64,000 nt of DNA from Alcaligenaceae bacterium (lineage in GTDB: Bacteria > Pseudomonadota > Gammaproteobacteria > Burkholderiales > Burkholderiaceae_B): positions 57,914-121,913 of the forward strand of contig JACCEN010000016.1 of assembly GCA_013416435.1 (NCBI GenBank), given 5' to 3'. Below the pieces are notes generated by a model, which did not search any database, was not told the origin of the DNA, and saw only the letters and a program-made list of their open reading frames with translations. The stretch's first letter is position 1, and the number at the start of each line of letters is the position of its first letter. The position numbers and the translations under genes were made by a program. Shown here one piece after another: positions 18,136 through 27,418 of this stretch.

Positions 18136-18169
18136 TAAAAAAAACCCGCATGCCCAATAGGCATGCGGG
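18136..18169 (-). terminator. Intrinsic terminator after tRNA-Val
   Basis: A perfect 10-bp stem (CCCGCATGCC at 18145-18154, GGCATGCGGG at 18160-18169) with a 5-base loop. On the minus strand the stem is followed by a run of eight T (positions 18144-18137). It ends the tRNA-Val transcript and lies 11 bp downstream of its CCA. Confidence 0.92.
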
Positions 18170-18180
18170 TTTCAGGTATC

Positions 18181-18257
18181 TGGTAGGCAGTACTGGATTC
18201 GAACCAGCGACCTCTACGATGTCAACGTAGCGCTCTAACCAACTGAGCTAACCGCCT
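18181..18257 (-). tRNA. tRNA-Val(GAC)
   Basis: A full cloverleaf is readable on the minus strand: acceptor AGGCGGT pairs with ACTGCCT (one G-U), D arm GCTC...GAGC, anticodon stem CTACG/CGTAG with loop TTGACAT (anticodon GAC, valine), T arm CTGG-TTCGAAT-CCAG, discriminator A and an encoded CCA at 18181-18183. Length is 77 nt including CCA. Confidence 0.96.
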
Positions 18258-18269
18258 AAGAAGAACAGC

Positions 18270-18299
18270 ATTCTAAACCAGATTTTTTATTCCTGTCAA
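18270..18299 (-). promoter_or_regulatory. Sigma-70 promoter of tRNA-Val
   Basis: On the minus strand TTGACA (18294-18299) and TAGAAT (18270-18275) are 18 bp apart, placing the start point a few bases before the tRNA 5' end. This is a near-consensus promoter. Confidence 0.85.
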
Positions 18300-18484
18300 A
18301 TTGAAGGAAGGATCCAGGGTGATGCCTCAAGCCGGCATTGGTGGCATGGCGCGCAAAAGAGCATTTTTGCAACGAATTGGCACAAAAACCGGCCCATGCG
18401 GCGGTATTCGAAGGCCGGCGGGCTCAGCGGAAGGGGGCTGGTGTTACACTGGTGTTTTGATATTTGCACGCTTGCCCATACAGC

Positions 18485-18520
18485 ATGAAAACAACGCGAA
18501 CTACGACCTGGCATTTTTAG
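18485..18520 (+). CDS. Threonine-rich leader peptide upstream of thrS
   Basis: An 11-codon frame reading MKTTRTTTWHF, with five threonine codons (ACA, ACG, ACT, ACG, ACC) in positions 3-8. It is too short for gene finders. It sits 93 bp before thrS and is followed by mutually exclusive RNA hairpins, the classic layout of ribosome-mediated attenuation. Ribosome stalling at Thr codons when charged tRNA-Thr is scarce would favour thrS expression. The Shine-Dalgarno match is weak, which is the main caution. Confidence 0.8.
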   Translation: MKTTRTTTWHF

Positions 18521-18523
18521 CTG

Positions 18524-18600
18524 TCGCCGCGTTCTGTTTACCCGCTTGCTAGCAATAAACGATACACCCAAAACGCGGCGAGTGCCGCGTTTTTGCATTT
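18524..18600 (+). promoter_or_regulatory. Transcription attenuator of thrS (antiterminator/terminator)
   Basis: Terminator: AAACGCGGC (18571-18579), loop GAGT, GCCGCGTTT (18584-18592), then TTGCATTTT. Antiterminator: TCGCCGCGTT (18524-18533) is perfectly complementary over 10 bp to AACGCGGCGA (18572-18581), so the two structures exclude each other. Also AACGCG inside the leader peptide (18493-18498) can pair with CGCGTT (18528-18533), giving the protector 1:2 hairpin. All four segments of a standard attenuator are visible. Confidence 0.82.
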
Positions 18601-18612
18601 TCAGGACGACTT

Positions 18613-20550
18613 ATGGTTCAAATCACCTTGCCCGACGGCTCGCAGCGCGAGTTTCCGGGTCCCGTCTCGGTCAGCGATGTTGCGCACTCCATTGGCGCCG
18701 GCCTGGGCCGCTCCGCGCTCGCGGGCCGCGTGACCGCCGATGGACAGGAGCCGCGGCTGGTCGACACCAGCTTTGTGCTCGAAAAAGACGCGCAGCTCGC
18801 CATCATCACCGCCAAGGATCCCGAAGGGCTCGACCTGATTCGCCATTCGACCGCCCACTTGCTGGCTTATGCCGTCAAGTTGTTGTTCCCGGATGCGCAG
18901 GTCACCATTGGACCGGTCATCGACAATGGTTTCTACTACGATTTTTCCTACAAGCGTCCCTTTACGCCGGAAGACCTGGAAGCCATTGAAAAGAAAATGG
19001 CTGAGCTGGCCAAGAAAGACGAAGTGGTGACGCGCGAAGAGTGGCTGCGCGATGACGCCGTGGCGTTCTTCAAGAGCATAGGCGAACACTACAAGGCCGA
19101 GATCATCGCGTCGATTCCAAGCAATGAGCCCATCAGTCTGTACCGCGAAGGCGAGTTCATCGACTTGTGCCGGGGTCCGCACGTACCCTCGACGGGCAAG
19201 CTGAAGGTGTTCAAGCTCATGAAGGTGGCGGGCGCCTACTGGCGAGGCGACAGCAACAACGAAATGCTGCAGCGCATATACGGCACTGCGTGGGCCACCA
19301 AGGAAGAGCAAGCGAACTATCTCACGATGCTCGAAGAGGCCGAACGCCGCGATCATCGCAAGCTGGGTCGCGAACTCGATCTCTTCCACTTTCAGGAAGA
19401 AGCGCCGGGCCTCATTTTCTGGCATCCCAAGGGCTGGATCCTGTGGCAGGAAGTCGAGCAATACATGCGCACCGTCTATCGGGACAATGGCTATCAAGAA
19501 GTGAAGGCGCCACAGATCCTGGACCTTTCCTTGTGGAAGAAAACGGGGCACTGGGACAACTACGCCGAGAACATGTTCACGACCGAGTCCGAAAACCGGG
19601 TATATGGACTCAAGCCCATGAACTGTCCTGGGCACGTGCAGATCTTCAACGCCGGCCTGCATTCATATCGCGAACTGCCCATACGCTATGGCGAGTTCGG
19701 CCAGTGCCACCGCAACGAACCATCCGGTTCGCTGCACGGCATGATGCGGGTGCGGGGCTTCACGCAGGACGACGGCCATATCTTTTGCACGGAAGACCAG
19801 TTGCAGGACGAATGCGCGGACTTCACGGCGTTGCTCAAGAAGGTCTATGCCGACTTCGGCTTCACCGAGATCCTGTACAAGGTGGCGACGCGTCCCGAGA
19901 AGCGCATCGGTTCGGACGAGGTCTGGGACAAAGCCGAAAAGGCGCTGATGGACAGCCTGGATCGTACGCATTGCGAGTACGAGGTATCGCCGGGCGAGGG
20001 CGCCTTCTACGGACCCAAGATCGAATACACGCTCAAGGACGCCATCGGCCGCCACTGGCAATGCGGCACCATACAAGTGGATTTCTCCATGCCGCAGCGC
20101 CTGGGTGCCGAGTACGTCGACGCATCGGATCAGCGCAAGACGCCGGTGATGCTGCATCGCGCCATACTGGGTTCGCTGGAGCGCTTCATCGGCATGTTGA
20201 TCGAGAATCACGCCGGCGCGATGCCCGCGTGGCTGTCCCCAGAGCATGCAGTGGTATGCTGCATTTCCGAAGCGTCCGCCGATTATGCGTCGGAAGTTGC
20301 CCTTAGCCTGAAAAAACAAGGGTTTAGAGTAAGTTCGGATTTGCGCGGTGAAAAAATCACCCGTAAAATTCGTGAACACAGCATGCAGAAGGTGCCGTAT
20401 ATTCTGGTCGTCGGCGAAAAAGAACGCGAAGGCGGCAAGGTGGCGGTGCGTGGCCGAGGCGGCGTAGATCTTGGGGTCATGTCCCAGGAAGACTTCGCAC
20501 AGCGCCTCAAGACGGAAATCGCCACTCGCCAAGACGGCACGCAAGCCTGA
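18613..20550 (+). CDS. thrS: Threonyl-tRNA synthetase
   Basis: A 645-residue class II synthetase that charges tRNA-Thr. Domains in order: TGS (1-~60), second additional/editing domain with [16 protein letters not shown], class II catalytic core, and C-terminal anticodon-binding domain. The zinc-ligand region [10 protein letters not shown] is intact. ATG at 18613 follows AGGACGACTT. It lies behind an attenuator with a threonine leader peptide and upstream of infC (28 bp). Confidence 0.98.
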   Translation: MVQITLPDGSQREFPGPVSVSDVAHSIGAGLGRSALAGRVTADGQEPRLVDTSFVLEKDAQLAIITAKDPEGLDLIRHSTAHLLAYAVKLLFPDAQVTIGPVIDNGFYYDFSYKRPFTPEDLEAIEKKMAELAKKDEVVTREEWLRDDAVAFFKSIGEHYKAEIIASIPSNEPISLYREGEFIDLCRGPHVPSTGKLKVFKLMKVAGAYWRGDSNNEMLQRIYGTAWATKEEQANYLTMLEEAERRDHRKLGRELDLFHFQEEAPGLIFWHPKGWILWQEVEQYMRTVYRDNGYQEVKAPQILDLSLWKKTGHWDNYAENMFTTESENRVYGLKPMNCPGHVQIFNAGLHSYRELPIRYGEFGQCHRNEPSGSLHGMMRVRGFTQDDGHIFCTEDQLQDECADFTALLKKVYADFGFTEILYKVATRPEKRIGSDEVWDKAEKALMDSLDRTHCEYEVSPGEGAFYGPKIEYTLKDAIGRHWQCGTIQVDFSMPQRLGAEYVDASDQRKTPVMLHRAILGSLERFIGMLIENHAGAMPAWLSPEHAVVCCISEASADYASEVALSLKKQGFRVSSDLRGEKITRKIREHSMQKVPYILVVGEKEREGGKVAVRGRGGVDLGVMSQEDFAQRLKTEIATRQDGTQA

Positions 20551-20578
20551 TTTTTTATAACTTTTAGGAGTCTTAGAC

Positions 20579-21130
20579 ATCGCAACCGATAAAGCACATC
20601 GCATCAATGGTGAAATTCGTGTTCCCGAGGTGCGTCTCATAGGAGTGGATGGAGAGCAATTGGGGGTATTGAAGACCTCCGAGGCACTTCACCTGTCGGA
20701 ACAGCACGAAGTCGATCTGGTCGAAATTGCGCCCAATGCGTCGCCGCCAGTCTGCCGGCTGATGGATTACGGCAAATTCAAATACCAAGAACAAAAGCGC
20801 CAGCAGGAAGCCCGCGCCAAGCAGAAAATCATCCAGGTCAAGGAAGTCAAGTTCCGTCCGGGAACCGACGAAGGCGACTATCAGGTCAAGCTGCGCAATC
20901 TGCGCCGCTTCATCGAGGAAGGCGACAAGGCAAAGGTCACCCTGCGTTTCCGCGGCCGCGAAATGGCCCACCAGGAATTAGGCATGCGAGTGCTTGAGCG
21001 CGTTCGCGATGATCTGGCCGAACTCTGCCAGGTGGAAGCCATGCCCAAGCTGGAAGGCCGGCAGATGGTCATGGTGCTGGCTCCGCGCAAGAAGGCCACG
21101 CCTGGCAAAGCCGGCGAAGCCGCTTCCTGA
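20579..21130 (+). CDS. infC: Translation initiation factor IF-3 with ATC start codon
   Basis: A 183-residue IF-3. The first ATG in frame (20630) would drop conserved sequence: the reading [20 protein letters not shown] upstream of it is the invariant IF-3 N-terminus. The only sensible start is ATC at 20579, eight bases after TTTTAGGAG. Rare start codons (ATT in enterics) let IF-3 repress its own translation because it rejects non-canonical start codons. [21 protein letters not shown] and the C-terminal REMAHQE motif are intact. Confidence 0.95.
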   Translation: MATDKAHRINGEIRVPEVRLIGVDGEQLGVLKTSEALHLSEQHEVDLVEIAPNASPPVCRLMDYGKFKYQEQKRQQEARAKQKIIQVKEVKFRPGTDEGDYQVKLRNLRRFIEEGDKAKVTLRFRGREMAHQELGMRVLERVRDDLAELCQVEAMPKLEGRQMVMVLAPRKKATPGKAGEAAS

Positions 21131-21196
21131 TCCTGAATCTCCAATATGTCCCGCGCCGGCTCGTGTACGGCGCGGGAATGCACGCAGGTGTCGCTC

Positions 21197-22156
21197 ATGC
21201 ATGTATTGTTCGTTATTGATCCTCTTCCGTCACTCAAGGCCTACAAGGACACGTCGGTCGCCATGATGCGTGCGCTGGCGGCGCGCGGCCACGCCATCAG
21301 CGTGGCCTATCAGGGCGGGCTGTATATCGACGAGGGCGTGGTCATGGCCGAGGCCATGGGCATCGACCTCGTGCCGGGCGCGGATCTGCACGAGCATTCA
21401 TGGTGGCAGGCCCGCGGCAGCGTGCAGGAAGCCCGGCTTTCCGAGTTCGATGCGGTCTTGATGCGCAAGGACCCCCCCTTCGATATGGAATACGTGTACG
21501 CCAGTCACCTGCTTGAATATGCGCAGGCGCAGGGCGCGCGCGTATTCAATTCGGGCGCGGCGCTGCGCAATCATCCCGAGAAGCTGGCAATCACCGAGTT
21601 TTCGTCGTTCACGGCGCCCACGCTGGTGACGCGCAACGTCGTCCGCTTGCGCGCTTTTCATGCCAAGCATCGCGATGTCGTCGTGAAGCCGCTGGACGGC
21701 ATGGGCGGCACGGGCATTTTCCGCCTGCAGCCCGACGAGCACAATCTAAGTTCCATCCTGGAAATGCTGACGGACTTCGGTACGCGCACGATCATGGCGC
21801 AGCGCTATATTCCGGAAATCGTCAATGGCGACAAGCGCATATTGTTGATTGCGGGGCAACCGGTGCCGTATGTGCTGGCCCGTATTCCGTTGGCCGGCGA
21901 GACCCGGGGCAATCTGGCGGCGGGCGGCCGGGGCGTCGCCCGCGAACTGACGGCCCGTGATCGCGAAATCGCGGAAACCATCGGCCCGCAGCTGGTCGAG
22001 CGCGGGCTGTTGCTGGTCGGGCTGGACGTCATTGGCGATTATGTCACCGAGATCAACGTCACCAGCCCCACTTGCTTCGTCGAGATTACCGAGCAGACGG
22101 GTTACGATGTGGCGGACCATTTCGCGGCGGCGCTCGAGCAAGCGGTAGGCACCTGA
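21197..22156 (+). CDS. gshB: Glutathione synthetase
   Basis: A 319-residue ATP-grasp ligase that adds glycine to gamma-glutamylcysteine. It starts MHVLFVIDPLPSLKAYKDTS; family motifs include VMRKDPPFDMEY (as LMRKDPPFDMEY), KPLDGMGGTGIFR and EINVTSPTCF. An earlier in-frame ATG at 21146 gives a non-conserved leader. The downstream EIIA gene begins 1 bp after the stop. Together with egtBD this window encodes parts of two low-molecular-weight thiol pathways. Confidence 0.97.
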   Translation: MHVLFVIDPLPSLKAYKDTSVAMMRALAARGHAISVAYQGGLYIDEGVVMAEAMGIDLVPGADLHEHSWWQARGSVQEARLSEFDAVLMRKDPPFDMEYVYASHLLEYAQAQGARVFNSGAALRNHPEKLAITEFSSFTAPTLVTRNVVRLRAFHAKHRDVVVKPLDGMGGTGIFRLQPDEHNLSSILEMLTDFGTRTIMAQRYIPEIVNGDKRILLIAGQPVPYVLARIPLAGETRGNLAAGGRGVARELTARDREIAETIGPQLVERGLLLVGLDVIGDYVTEINVTSPTCFVEITEQTGYDVADHFAAALEQAVGT

Positions 22157-22157
22157 G

Positions 22158-22559
22158 ATGGCCCGCATCGCGCTCGTCATGCATGAGCCGCTGGGTGCCG
22201 CATTCAAGGCCTGCGCCCAGCACGTGCTTGGCCAGAAGCCGGAATTGACCGTATTCGACGTTTCGCCCGATGCCGATCCGGACGAGCTTTCCGTGCGACT
22301 GGCACGCATCCTGCTTGATCACGCGGCCGAACCTACGCTCATTTTGTGCGATATATTTGGTGCGACGCCTTTCAACATCGCCAAGCGTGCGCTTAAACTG
22401 GCAACGGAACGCGGCATGGTCGCGCACCTCATTACGGGAACCAACCTGTGCATGGTGCTCAAGGCCCTGACCGAGCAGCAGGAAAATCCCGATCAGCTCA
22501 GCGAGACCGTGCGCCTTGGCGCGCTGCGCGGCATCGTCAACGCAGACCAGTTCAACTGA
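22158..22559 (+). CDS. PTS EIIA component, mannose/fructose family
   Basis: A 133-residue EIIA of the mannose class with the phosphorylatable His9 in IALVMHEPLG and LILCDIFGATPFNIA. It accepts phosphate from HPr. No EIIB, EIIC or EIID gene is present, so with HPr and EI it forms a regulatory phosphorelay rather than a sugar importer, as known in several betaproteobacteria. Confidence 0.93.
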   Translation: MARIALVMHEPLGAAFKACAQHVLGQKPELTVFDVSPDADPDELSVRLARILLDHAAEPTLILCDIFGATPFNIAKRALKLATERGMVAHLITGTNLCMVLKALTEQQENPDQLSETVRLGALRGIVNADQFN

Positions 22560-22580
22560 ATTCAAAACAACAAGAGTCCT

Positions 22581-22850
22581 ATGGCAACCGTCGACATCGT
22601 CATCAGCAACAAATTGGGTCTTCATGCCCGCGCGGCCGCCAAGCTCACGCAGCTGGCCAGCCGGTTCAGCAGCGAGATCTACATCGCCCGCGGCGCGCAA
22701 CGGGTCAATGCGAAGAGCATCATGGGGGTCATGATGCTGGCGGCCGGCTTAGGCGTGACCGTCAAGGTCGATGCCACCGGAGACGACGCGGAACAAGCCT
22801 TGCAGGACATCCAGGCCTTGTTCGCCAACAAGTTCGGCGAGCAGGAATAG
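22581..22850 (+). CDS. ptsH: Phosphocarrier protein HPr
   Basis: An 89-residue HPr with the active histidine His15 in NKLGLHARAAAKL and the regulatory serine in VNAKSIMGVMML (Ser46). It relays phosphate from EI to EIIA. It is 21 bp downstream of the EIIA gene and 25 bp upstream of ptsI. Confidence 0.97.
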   Translation: MATVDIVISNKLGLHARAAAKLTQLASRFSSEIYIARGAQRVNAKSIMGVMMLAAGLGVTVKVDATGDDAEQALQDIQALFANKFGEQE

Positions 22851-22875
22851 CCGCCACGCAGCACAACGTCCCGCC

Positions 22876-24630
22876 ATGACCGTCAACATCCCACACAGGC
22901 AGCCTGACTTCTGCGCCATGCTGTGCATGCATGGGCAGGGTGTCGTCAAGGGCTACGCCATCGGCAAGGCCGCGGTCATGAGCGCGGCCGCGCTCGAAGT
23001 CGCGCACTATCGCATCGCGCCCGACGACGCCGGGGCGGAATGCGACCGTCTGAAGAACGCGATCATTATTGCGCGCGACGAACTGCAGCACATGGCGGCG
23101 ACACTGCCTGACGATGCTCCCCGCGAGCTGGGCCCTTTGCTTACCGTGCACAGCCTGCTGCTGGACGATCCCATGCTGTTCCAGCAGACTTGCGAGCTCA
23201 TCAACGAGCGCTTGTACAACGCGGAATGGGCCTTGACGAGTCAGGGCCAATTCCTGGCGGAACAGTTTTCCCTGATGGAGGACGAGTATCTGCGCGAGCG
23301 TGCGGCGGACATCCGGCAGGTCATAGAGCGGGTGCTGCGGGTGCTGTCGGGATCGACGGCGCTGCTGAGCAATCTGGACGTCGACGCATTCAACGATCCT
23401 TTCATCGTCGTGGCGCGCGACATTTCCCCGGCCGACATGCTGCGTCTGCGCGGCGGACGCTTCGGCGGCTTCCTGACCGATCTGGGCGGGCCGACCTCCC
23501 ATACTGCCATCGTCGCGCGCAGCATGAATGTGCCGGCAGTCGTGGGCCTGGGCCATTTCCGCGCCCTGATACGAGACGGCGATACCTTGATCGTGGATGG
23601 GTTTTCCGGTGCGGTCCTGGTCAATCCCTCCGAGCAGGTTCTTGCGGAATACCGGCAACGGCAAGCCGACTATGCCGCTGAAAGGGCCGAGCTGGCCCTG
23701 CTGCGCGATGCGCCGGCAATGACCCTGGACGGCATCGCCATCAAGCTCGAAGCCAATATCGAACTGCCCGAAGAGGCGATCGCCGCCGTCGAGGCGGGCG
23801 CTGATGGCATTGGGCTGTTCCGCAGCGAATTCCTTTTCATGGGCCGTGCCGATCTGCCCACGGAAGAAGAGCAATATCAAGCCTATGCGTCCGTGGTCAA
23901 GACCATGGGGGGGCGGCCGGTCACCATACGCACCTTGGATCTTGGCTCCGACAAGACGCTCGACGGCGACGTCACGGTGGCGACCAATCCGGCCCTGGGC
24001 TTGAGGGCGATCCGCTATTGCCTGGCCAACCCCGAGATCTTCGCGACGCAGCTGCGCGCCTTGCTGCGCGCATCGCTGCATGGCCATGTGCGCATCCTCA
24101 TTCCGATGATTTCGCACATGCACGAAGTGCACGCCACCCGCCAGGCCATTGAATCCGCATGCCGCGACCTCGACGAACGGGGCGTTCCCTACGGACGCGA
24201 CTATTCCCTGGGAGCCATGGTCGAGATACCGGCCATTGCCATCGCCATCGAACCCTTTGTCGAGTCGCTGGACTTCCTTTCCATCGGCACCAATGATCTG
24301 ATCCAGTACACCCTGGCCATAGACCGCGGCGACACCGATGTCGCCGACTTGTATGATCCCATGCATCCTGCGGTGCTGCGCCTGCTTGCCCATACGATCA
24401 ACGCGGGGGAACGGGCCGGCAAACCGGTGGCGGTATGCGGGGAGATGGCGGGGGACGCCCGCGTCACGAAAATGCTGCTTGGGCTGGGCCTGACCGAGTT
24501 CTCCATGCATCCGCAGCAATTGCTCGATGTCAAGAAGGAAGTCCGGCAGGCCCATACAAACGCCTTGCGGGTAAAAGTGGCATCGGCGCTAAACCGGGCG
24601 GAACGCATCGATTTAGCGGCCTTGTCGTAA
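22876..24630 (+). CDS. ptsI: Phosphoenolpyruvate-protein phosphotransferase (enzyme I)
   Basis: About 584 residues; EI autophosphorylates from PEP. The active histidine is about residue 209 in GGPTSHTAIVARSMN; GADGIGLFRSEFLFM and the C-terminal VAVCGEMAGD motif are intact. The start is uncertain: 22876 gives a short extra leader; an ATG at 22918, closer to the usual N-terminus (GQGVVKGYAIGKA), would give 570 residues. Its stop is only 3 bp from the stop of the convergent amtB. Confidence 0.96.
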   Translation: MTVNIPHRQPDFCAMLCMHGQGVVKGYAIGKAAVMSAAALEVAHYRIAPDDAGAECDRLKNAIIIARDELQHMAATLPDDAPRELGPLLTVHSLLLDDPMLFQQTCELINERLYNAEWALTSQGQFLAEQFSLMEDEYLRERAADIRQVIERVLRVLSGSTALLSNLDVDAFNDPFIVVARDISPADMLRLRGGRFGGFLTDLGGPTSHTAIVARSMNVPAVVGLGHFRALIRDGDTLIVDGFSGAVLVNPSEQVLAEYRQRQADYAAERAELALLRDAPAMTLDGIAIKLEANIELPEEAIAAVEAGADGIGLFRSEFLFMGRADLPTEEEQYQAYASVVKTMGGRPVTIRTLDLGSDKTLDGDVTVATNPALGLRAIRYCLANPEIFATQLRALLRASLHGHVRILIPMISHMHEVHATRQAIESACRDLDERGVPYGRDYSLGAMVEIPAIAIAIEPFVESLDFLSIGTNDLIQYTLAIDRGDTDVADLYDPMHPAVLRLLAHTINAGERAGKPVAVCGEMAGDARVTKMLLGLGLTEFSMHPQQLLDVKKEVRQAHTNALRVKVASALNRAERIDLAALS

Positions 24631-24633
24631 TGA

Positions 24634-25860
24634 TCAACGATGGTAGGCGGTCTCGCCGTGCGAGTGGATGTCCAGCCCTTCGCGCTCGGCGTCGGCGCTG
24701 ACTCGCAGGCCCACAGTCTTGTCCGCAATGAAGTAGGCCAGCCAGGCGACGGCTGCGGACCACACGATGGTGACCAGCACGCCTTCGAATTGCAGCCATA
24801 CCTGGCCGGGCACCGCCGCCATGCTGGCCAGGCCGGGGCCGCCCATGGCTTGAGCGTTGAACACCCCGGTCAACAGCGCGCCCACGATTCCGCCCACGCC
24901 GTGGATGCCGAATACATCGAGCGAATCGTCGGCATTCAGCATGCGCTTCAAGCCGTTCACTCCCCACACGCACGCCGCCGCGGTGATCACGCCGATGGCC
25001 AACGCGCCTGCCGGCCCAACCAGCCCGGCGGCGGGCGTGATGCCGACCAGGCCGGCCACCGCACCGGAGATGCCGCCCAGCAAGGACGGGTTACCCTTGT
25101 AGAGCCATTCGACGACAACCCAGGACAATATCCCGCCGGCGGTGGCGATCAGGGTATTGAAGAAGGCCAGGGCCGCCGTTTCGTTGGCGCTCAGCGCGGA
25201 GCCCGCGTTGAACCCGAACCAGCCCACCCAAAGCAGGGCCGCGCCGATCATGGCCATGGGCAGATTGTGAGGCTGCATGCCTTCGCGGCCATAGCCGATG
25301 CGCTTGCCGATGAAATAGGCGCCCACCAAGGCGGCCACCCCGGAATTGATATGAACCACGGTGCCGCCCGCGAAGTCCAGGGCGCCGCGTTCGAGCAGCC
25401 AGCCCCCTGGCCCCCAGACCATATGGGCGATGGGCACATAGCATAAAGTCATCCAGATTGCGGTGAACACCAATACCGCGGCGTAGCGGGTGCGTTCGGC
25501 AAAGCCGCCCACGATCAGCGCGCAGGTAATGCCGGCGAAGGTTGCCTGGAAGGCCGCGAAGCTGAGCTCCGGAATGGTGCCCGACAAGGCGTATTCGCCC
25601 GCGGACAGGCGTTGCATGCCGTTGAAGAGCAAGCGTGAAAGGCCTCCTATGACGGCATTGCCTTCGGTGAAGGCGAGAGAATAGCCGTATACGAACCACA
25701 AGACGACGGCCAGCGCAAACACGGTGGTCACCTGGACCAGCACGGAGAGCACGTTTTTTGCGCGGACCAGCCCGCCATAGAAAAGGGCCAGGCCAGGCAT
25801 GACCATCAGCAATACCAACAGGGTCGAGACGCTGACCCATGCCAAATCGGCTTTATCCAT
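24634..25860 (-). CDS. amtB: Ammonium transporter
   Basis: A 408-residue Amt protein with about 11 membrane helices and the twin-histidine pore (VVHINSGVAAL and FGIHGVGGIVG). It moves ammonia/ammonium across the inner membrane and is gated by GlnK, whose gene precedes it on the same strand (70 bp gap). The N-terminus has no cleavable signal, unlike E. coli AmtB, starting directly MDKADLAWVSVSTLLVLLMV. Confidence 0.97.
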   Translation of the reverse strand: MDKADLAWVSVSTLLVLLMVMPGLALFYGGLVRAKNVLSVLVQVTTVFALAVVLWFVYGYSLAFTEGNAVIGGLSRLLFNGMQRLSAGEYALSGTIPELSFAAFQATFAGITCALIVGGFAERTRYAAVLVFTAIWMTLCYVPIAHMVWGPGGWLLERGALDFAGGTVVHINSGVAALVGAYFIGKRIGYGREGMQPHNLPMAMIGAALLWVGWFGFNAGSALSANETAALAFFNTLIATAGGILSWVVVEWLYKGNPSLLGGISGAVAGLVGITPAAGLVGPAGALAIGVITAAACVWGVNGLKRMLNADDSLDVFGIHGVGGIVGALLTGVFNAQAMGGPGLASMAAVPGQVWLQFEGVLVTIVWSAAVAWLAYFIADKTVGLRVSADAEREGLDIHSHGETAYHR

Positions 25861-25930
25861 TATTTCACTCCTGTGAGCCGGCCTACGTGTCAGATTCTCG
25901 AGCCGGCGCGTTGATGGGTTGTGGGTGGGG

Positions 25931-26278
<348 letters not shown>

Positions 26279-26304
26279 TCATTGGGGTTGACATGAGGAC
26301 TTAC

Positions 26305-26319
26305 GCAATATGTATGCCA
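26305..26319 (-). promoter_or_regulatory. Sigma-54 (-24/-12) promoter of glnK-amtB
   Basis: On the minus strand TGGCATACATATTGC matches the sigma-54 consensus with the invariant GG and GC exactly 12 bp apart. It lies about 36 bp before the glnK ATG, leaving a short untranslated leader. Nitrogen-limited, NtrC-dependent expression is expected from the gene content. Confidence 0.85.
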
Positions 26320-26328
26320 ATTTTCCGA

Positions 26329-26447
26329 GGGGTCAGACCCCGTACGGGGTCTGACCCCGGTGTCTTTGCGAAGGGGGGCAGACCCGTATGGGGGTCTGGC
26401 GCTGGTGTCGTGGTGAAGGGGTCAGACCCCATGCGGGGTCTGACCCC
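26329..26447. repeat. Three GGGGTC palindromes upstream of glnK
   Basis: Canonical units at 26329-26358 and 26418-26447 flank a degenerate copy around 26373-26400. The first unit starts 9 bp behind the sigma-54 element, so the cluster lies between the promoter and the likely enhancer site. Confidence 0.88.
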
Positions 26448-26454
26448 CGCCCAC

Positions 26455-26471
26455 AGCGCCAATCTGGTGCA
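26455..26471. promoter_or_regulatory. Possible NtrC enhancer site
   Basis: AGCGCC-AATCT-GGTGCA resembles the NtrC dyad TGCACC-N5-GGTGCA with one perfect and one 4-of-6 half site. It is about 140 bp upstream of the glnK sigma-54 promoter, a typical enhancer distance. The rest of 26472-26806 shows no clear gene; it holds the leader of the downstream lipoprotein gene. Confidence 0.4.
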
Positions 26472-26806
26472 AGCTGCGGGGCACGCACTAAATCAGGGCG
26501 GGGCAAAAGTGCACAGAAGTGTAACCAGACAAGAGGGTGGAGAGGGTTTTGTATCTTGCTGTGATTGCGCTATCAAAGCGGCGCGTAGCCCAAAGGCGCA
26601 CCAGTCAAAGGTTTGCGGCATGAATGAGGAAAACGGAAGCGCCGGCCTGAAATCAGGATTTACATGGCTTCATGGGTGGCCGCGCACTGCCTCGCTAGAA
26701 TTGTTACTAAGCCATTTGTAACGCGCACCTTGCTGCGCAGCTCGCTGAACCGCTTGTCGCAACGGGACAGAACGCAATGGCACGCGACGTTGAAAGTGAG
26801 GAAAGC

Positions 26807-27280
26807 ATGAAAAGGACTCATACACACTTAACTTTGATCGCGATGGCTGCATCCATGAGCTTGCTGGCGGCTTGCTCCAAGGGTGAAGACGCCGAGGCTC
26901 CCATGAACACGACGCCCCCGGTCGAAACTCCTGCGCCGGCACCCGCGCCGCCACCGGCAGCTCCGGCGCCAGCCCCAGCACCTGACTCCGGCACGACGCC
27001 GGCGCCGTCTGACATGCCGCCGCCTTCTTCGGGCATGGCGCCTTCGGACGGCCCGACCACGGGCGAGCGCATGAGAGAATCCGCCAAACAGGCCGCCAGC
27101 ACGGTGGCCGCGAAGGCCGGGGAGCTCAAGGACAGCGCGGCCCAGAAAGCGGGAGAGGTCGGCGATGCGATCAAGGAAGGGGCAGCCAAGGCTGATCAGG
27201 CCATCCAGGAATCAATCAGCAACGGCAACACCTACGCTTCCGGCAACGTGACGCGGGCGAACGAACAGCCCAAACCGTAA
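26807..27280 (+). CDS. Putative lipoprotein with Pro/Ala-rich linker and amphipathic helix
   Basis: About 157 residues. A lipoprotein signal (LTLIAMAASMSLLAAC, Cys as lipidation site) is followed by a Pro/Ala-rich linker (residues ~33-85) and a helical Ala/Lys/Glu segment with repeats like AAKAGELKDSAAQKAGEVGD, resembling LEA/apolipoprotein-like helices. Start 26807 has a strong RBS (GTGAGGAAAGC); 26777 lacks one. I do not recognise a family; an envelope or stress role is a guess. Confidence 0.75.
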   Translation: MKRTHTHLTLIAMAASMSLLAACSKGEDAEAPMNTTPPVETPAPAPAPPPAAPAPAPAPDSGTTPAPSDMPPPSSGMAPSDGPTTGERMRESAKQAASTVAAKAGELKDSAAQKAGEVGDAIKEGAAKADQAIQESISNGNTYASGNVTRANEQPKP

Positions 27281-27290
27281 ATCCGGCCTT

Positions 27291-27312
27291 CCGCCCGATA
27301 TGCATCGGGCGG
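27291..27312 (+). terminator. Hairpin after the lipoprotein gene
   Basis: A perfect 9-bp stem CCGCCCGAT / ATCGGGCGG with loop ATGC begins 11 bp after the lipoprotein stop. No T run follows, so it may stabilise the 3' end or support termination rather than act as a classical terminator. Confidence 0.5.
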
Positions 27313-27418
27313 CTGTCCCCATGTTCGCCGCGGCGCATGCGTATGGGGCGCGCAGCAGTCCGTACCGGTTTTTCATTACACTACAGTCTTGTGCGCTTAT
27401 TGAATGAGGGAGATAGCC

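Noticed and set aside
22762..24555. A 597-codon antisense frame over ptsI
   Set aside because: Complete overlap with intact ptsI and no recognisable domain.
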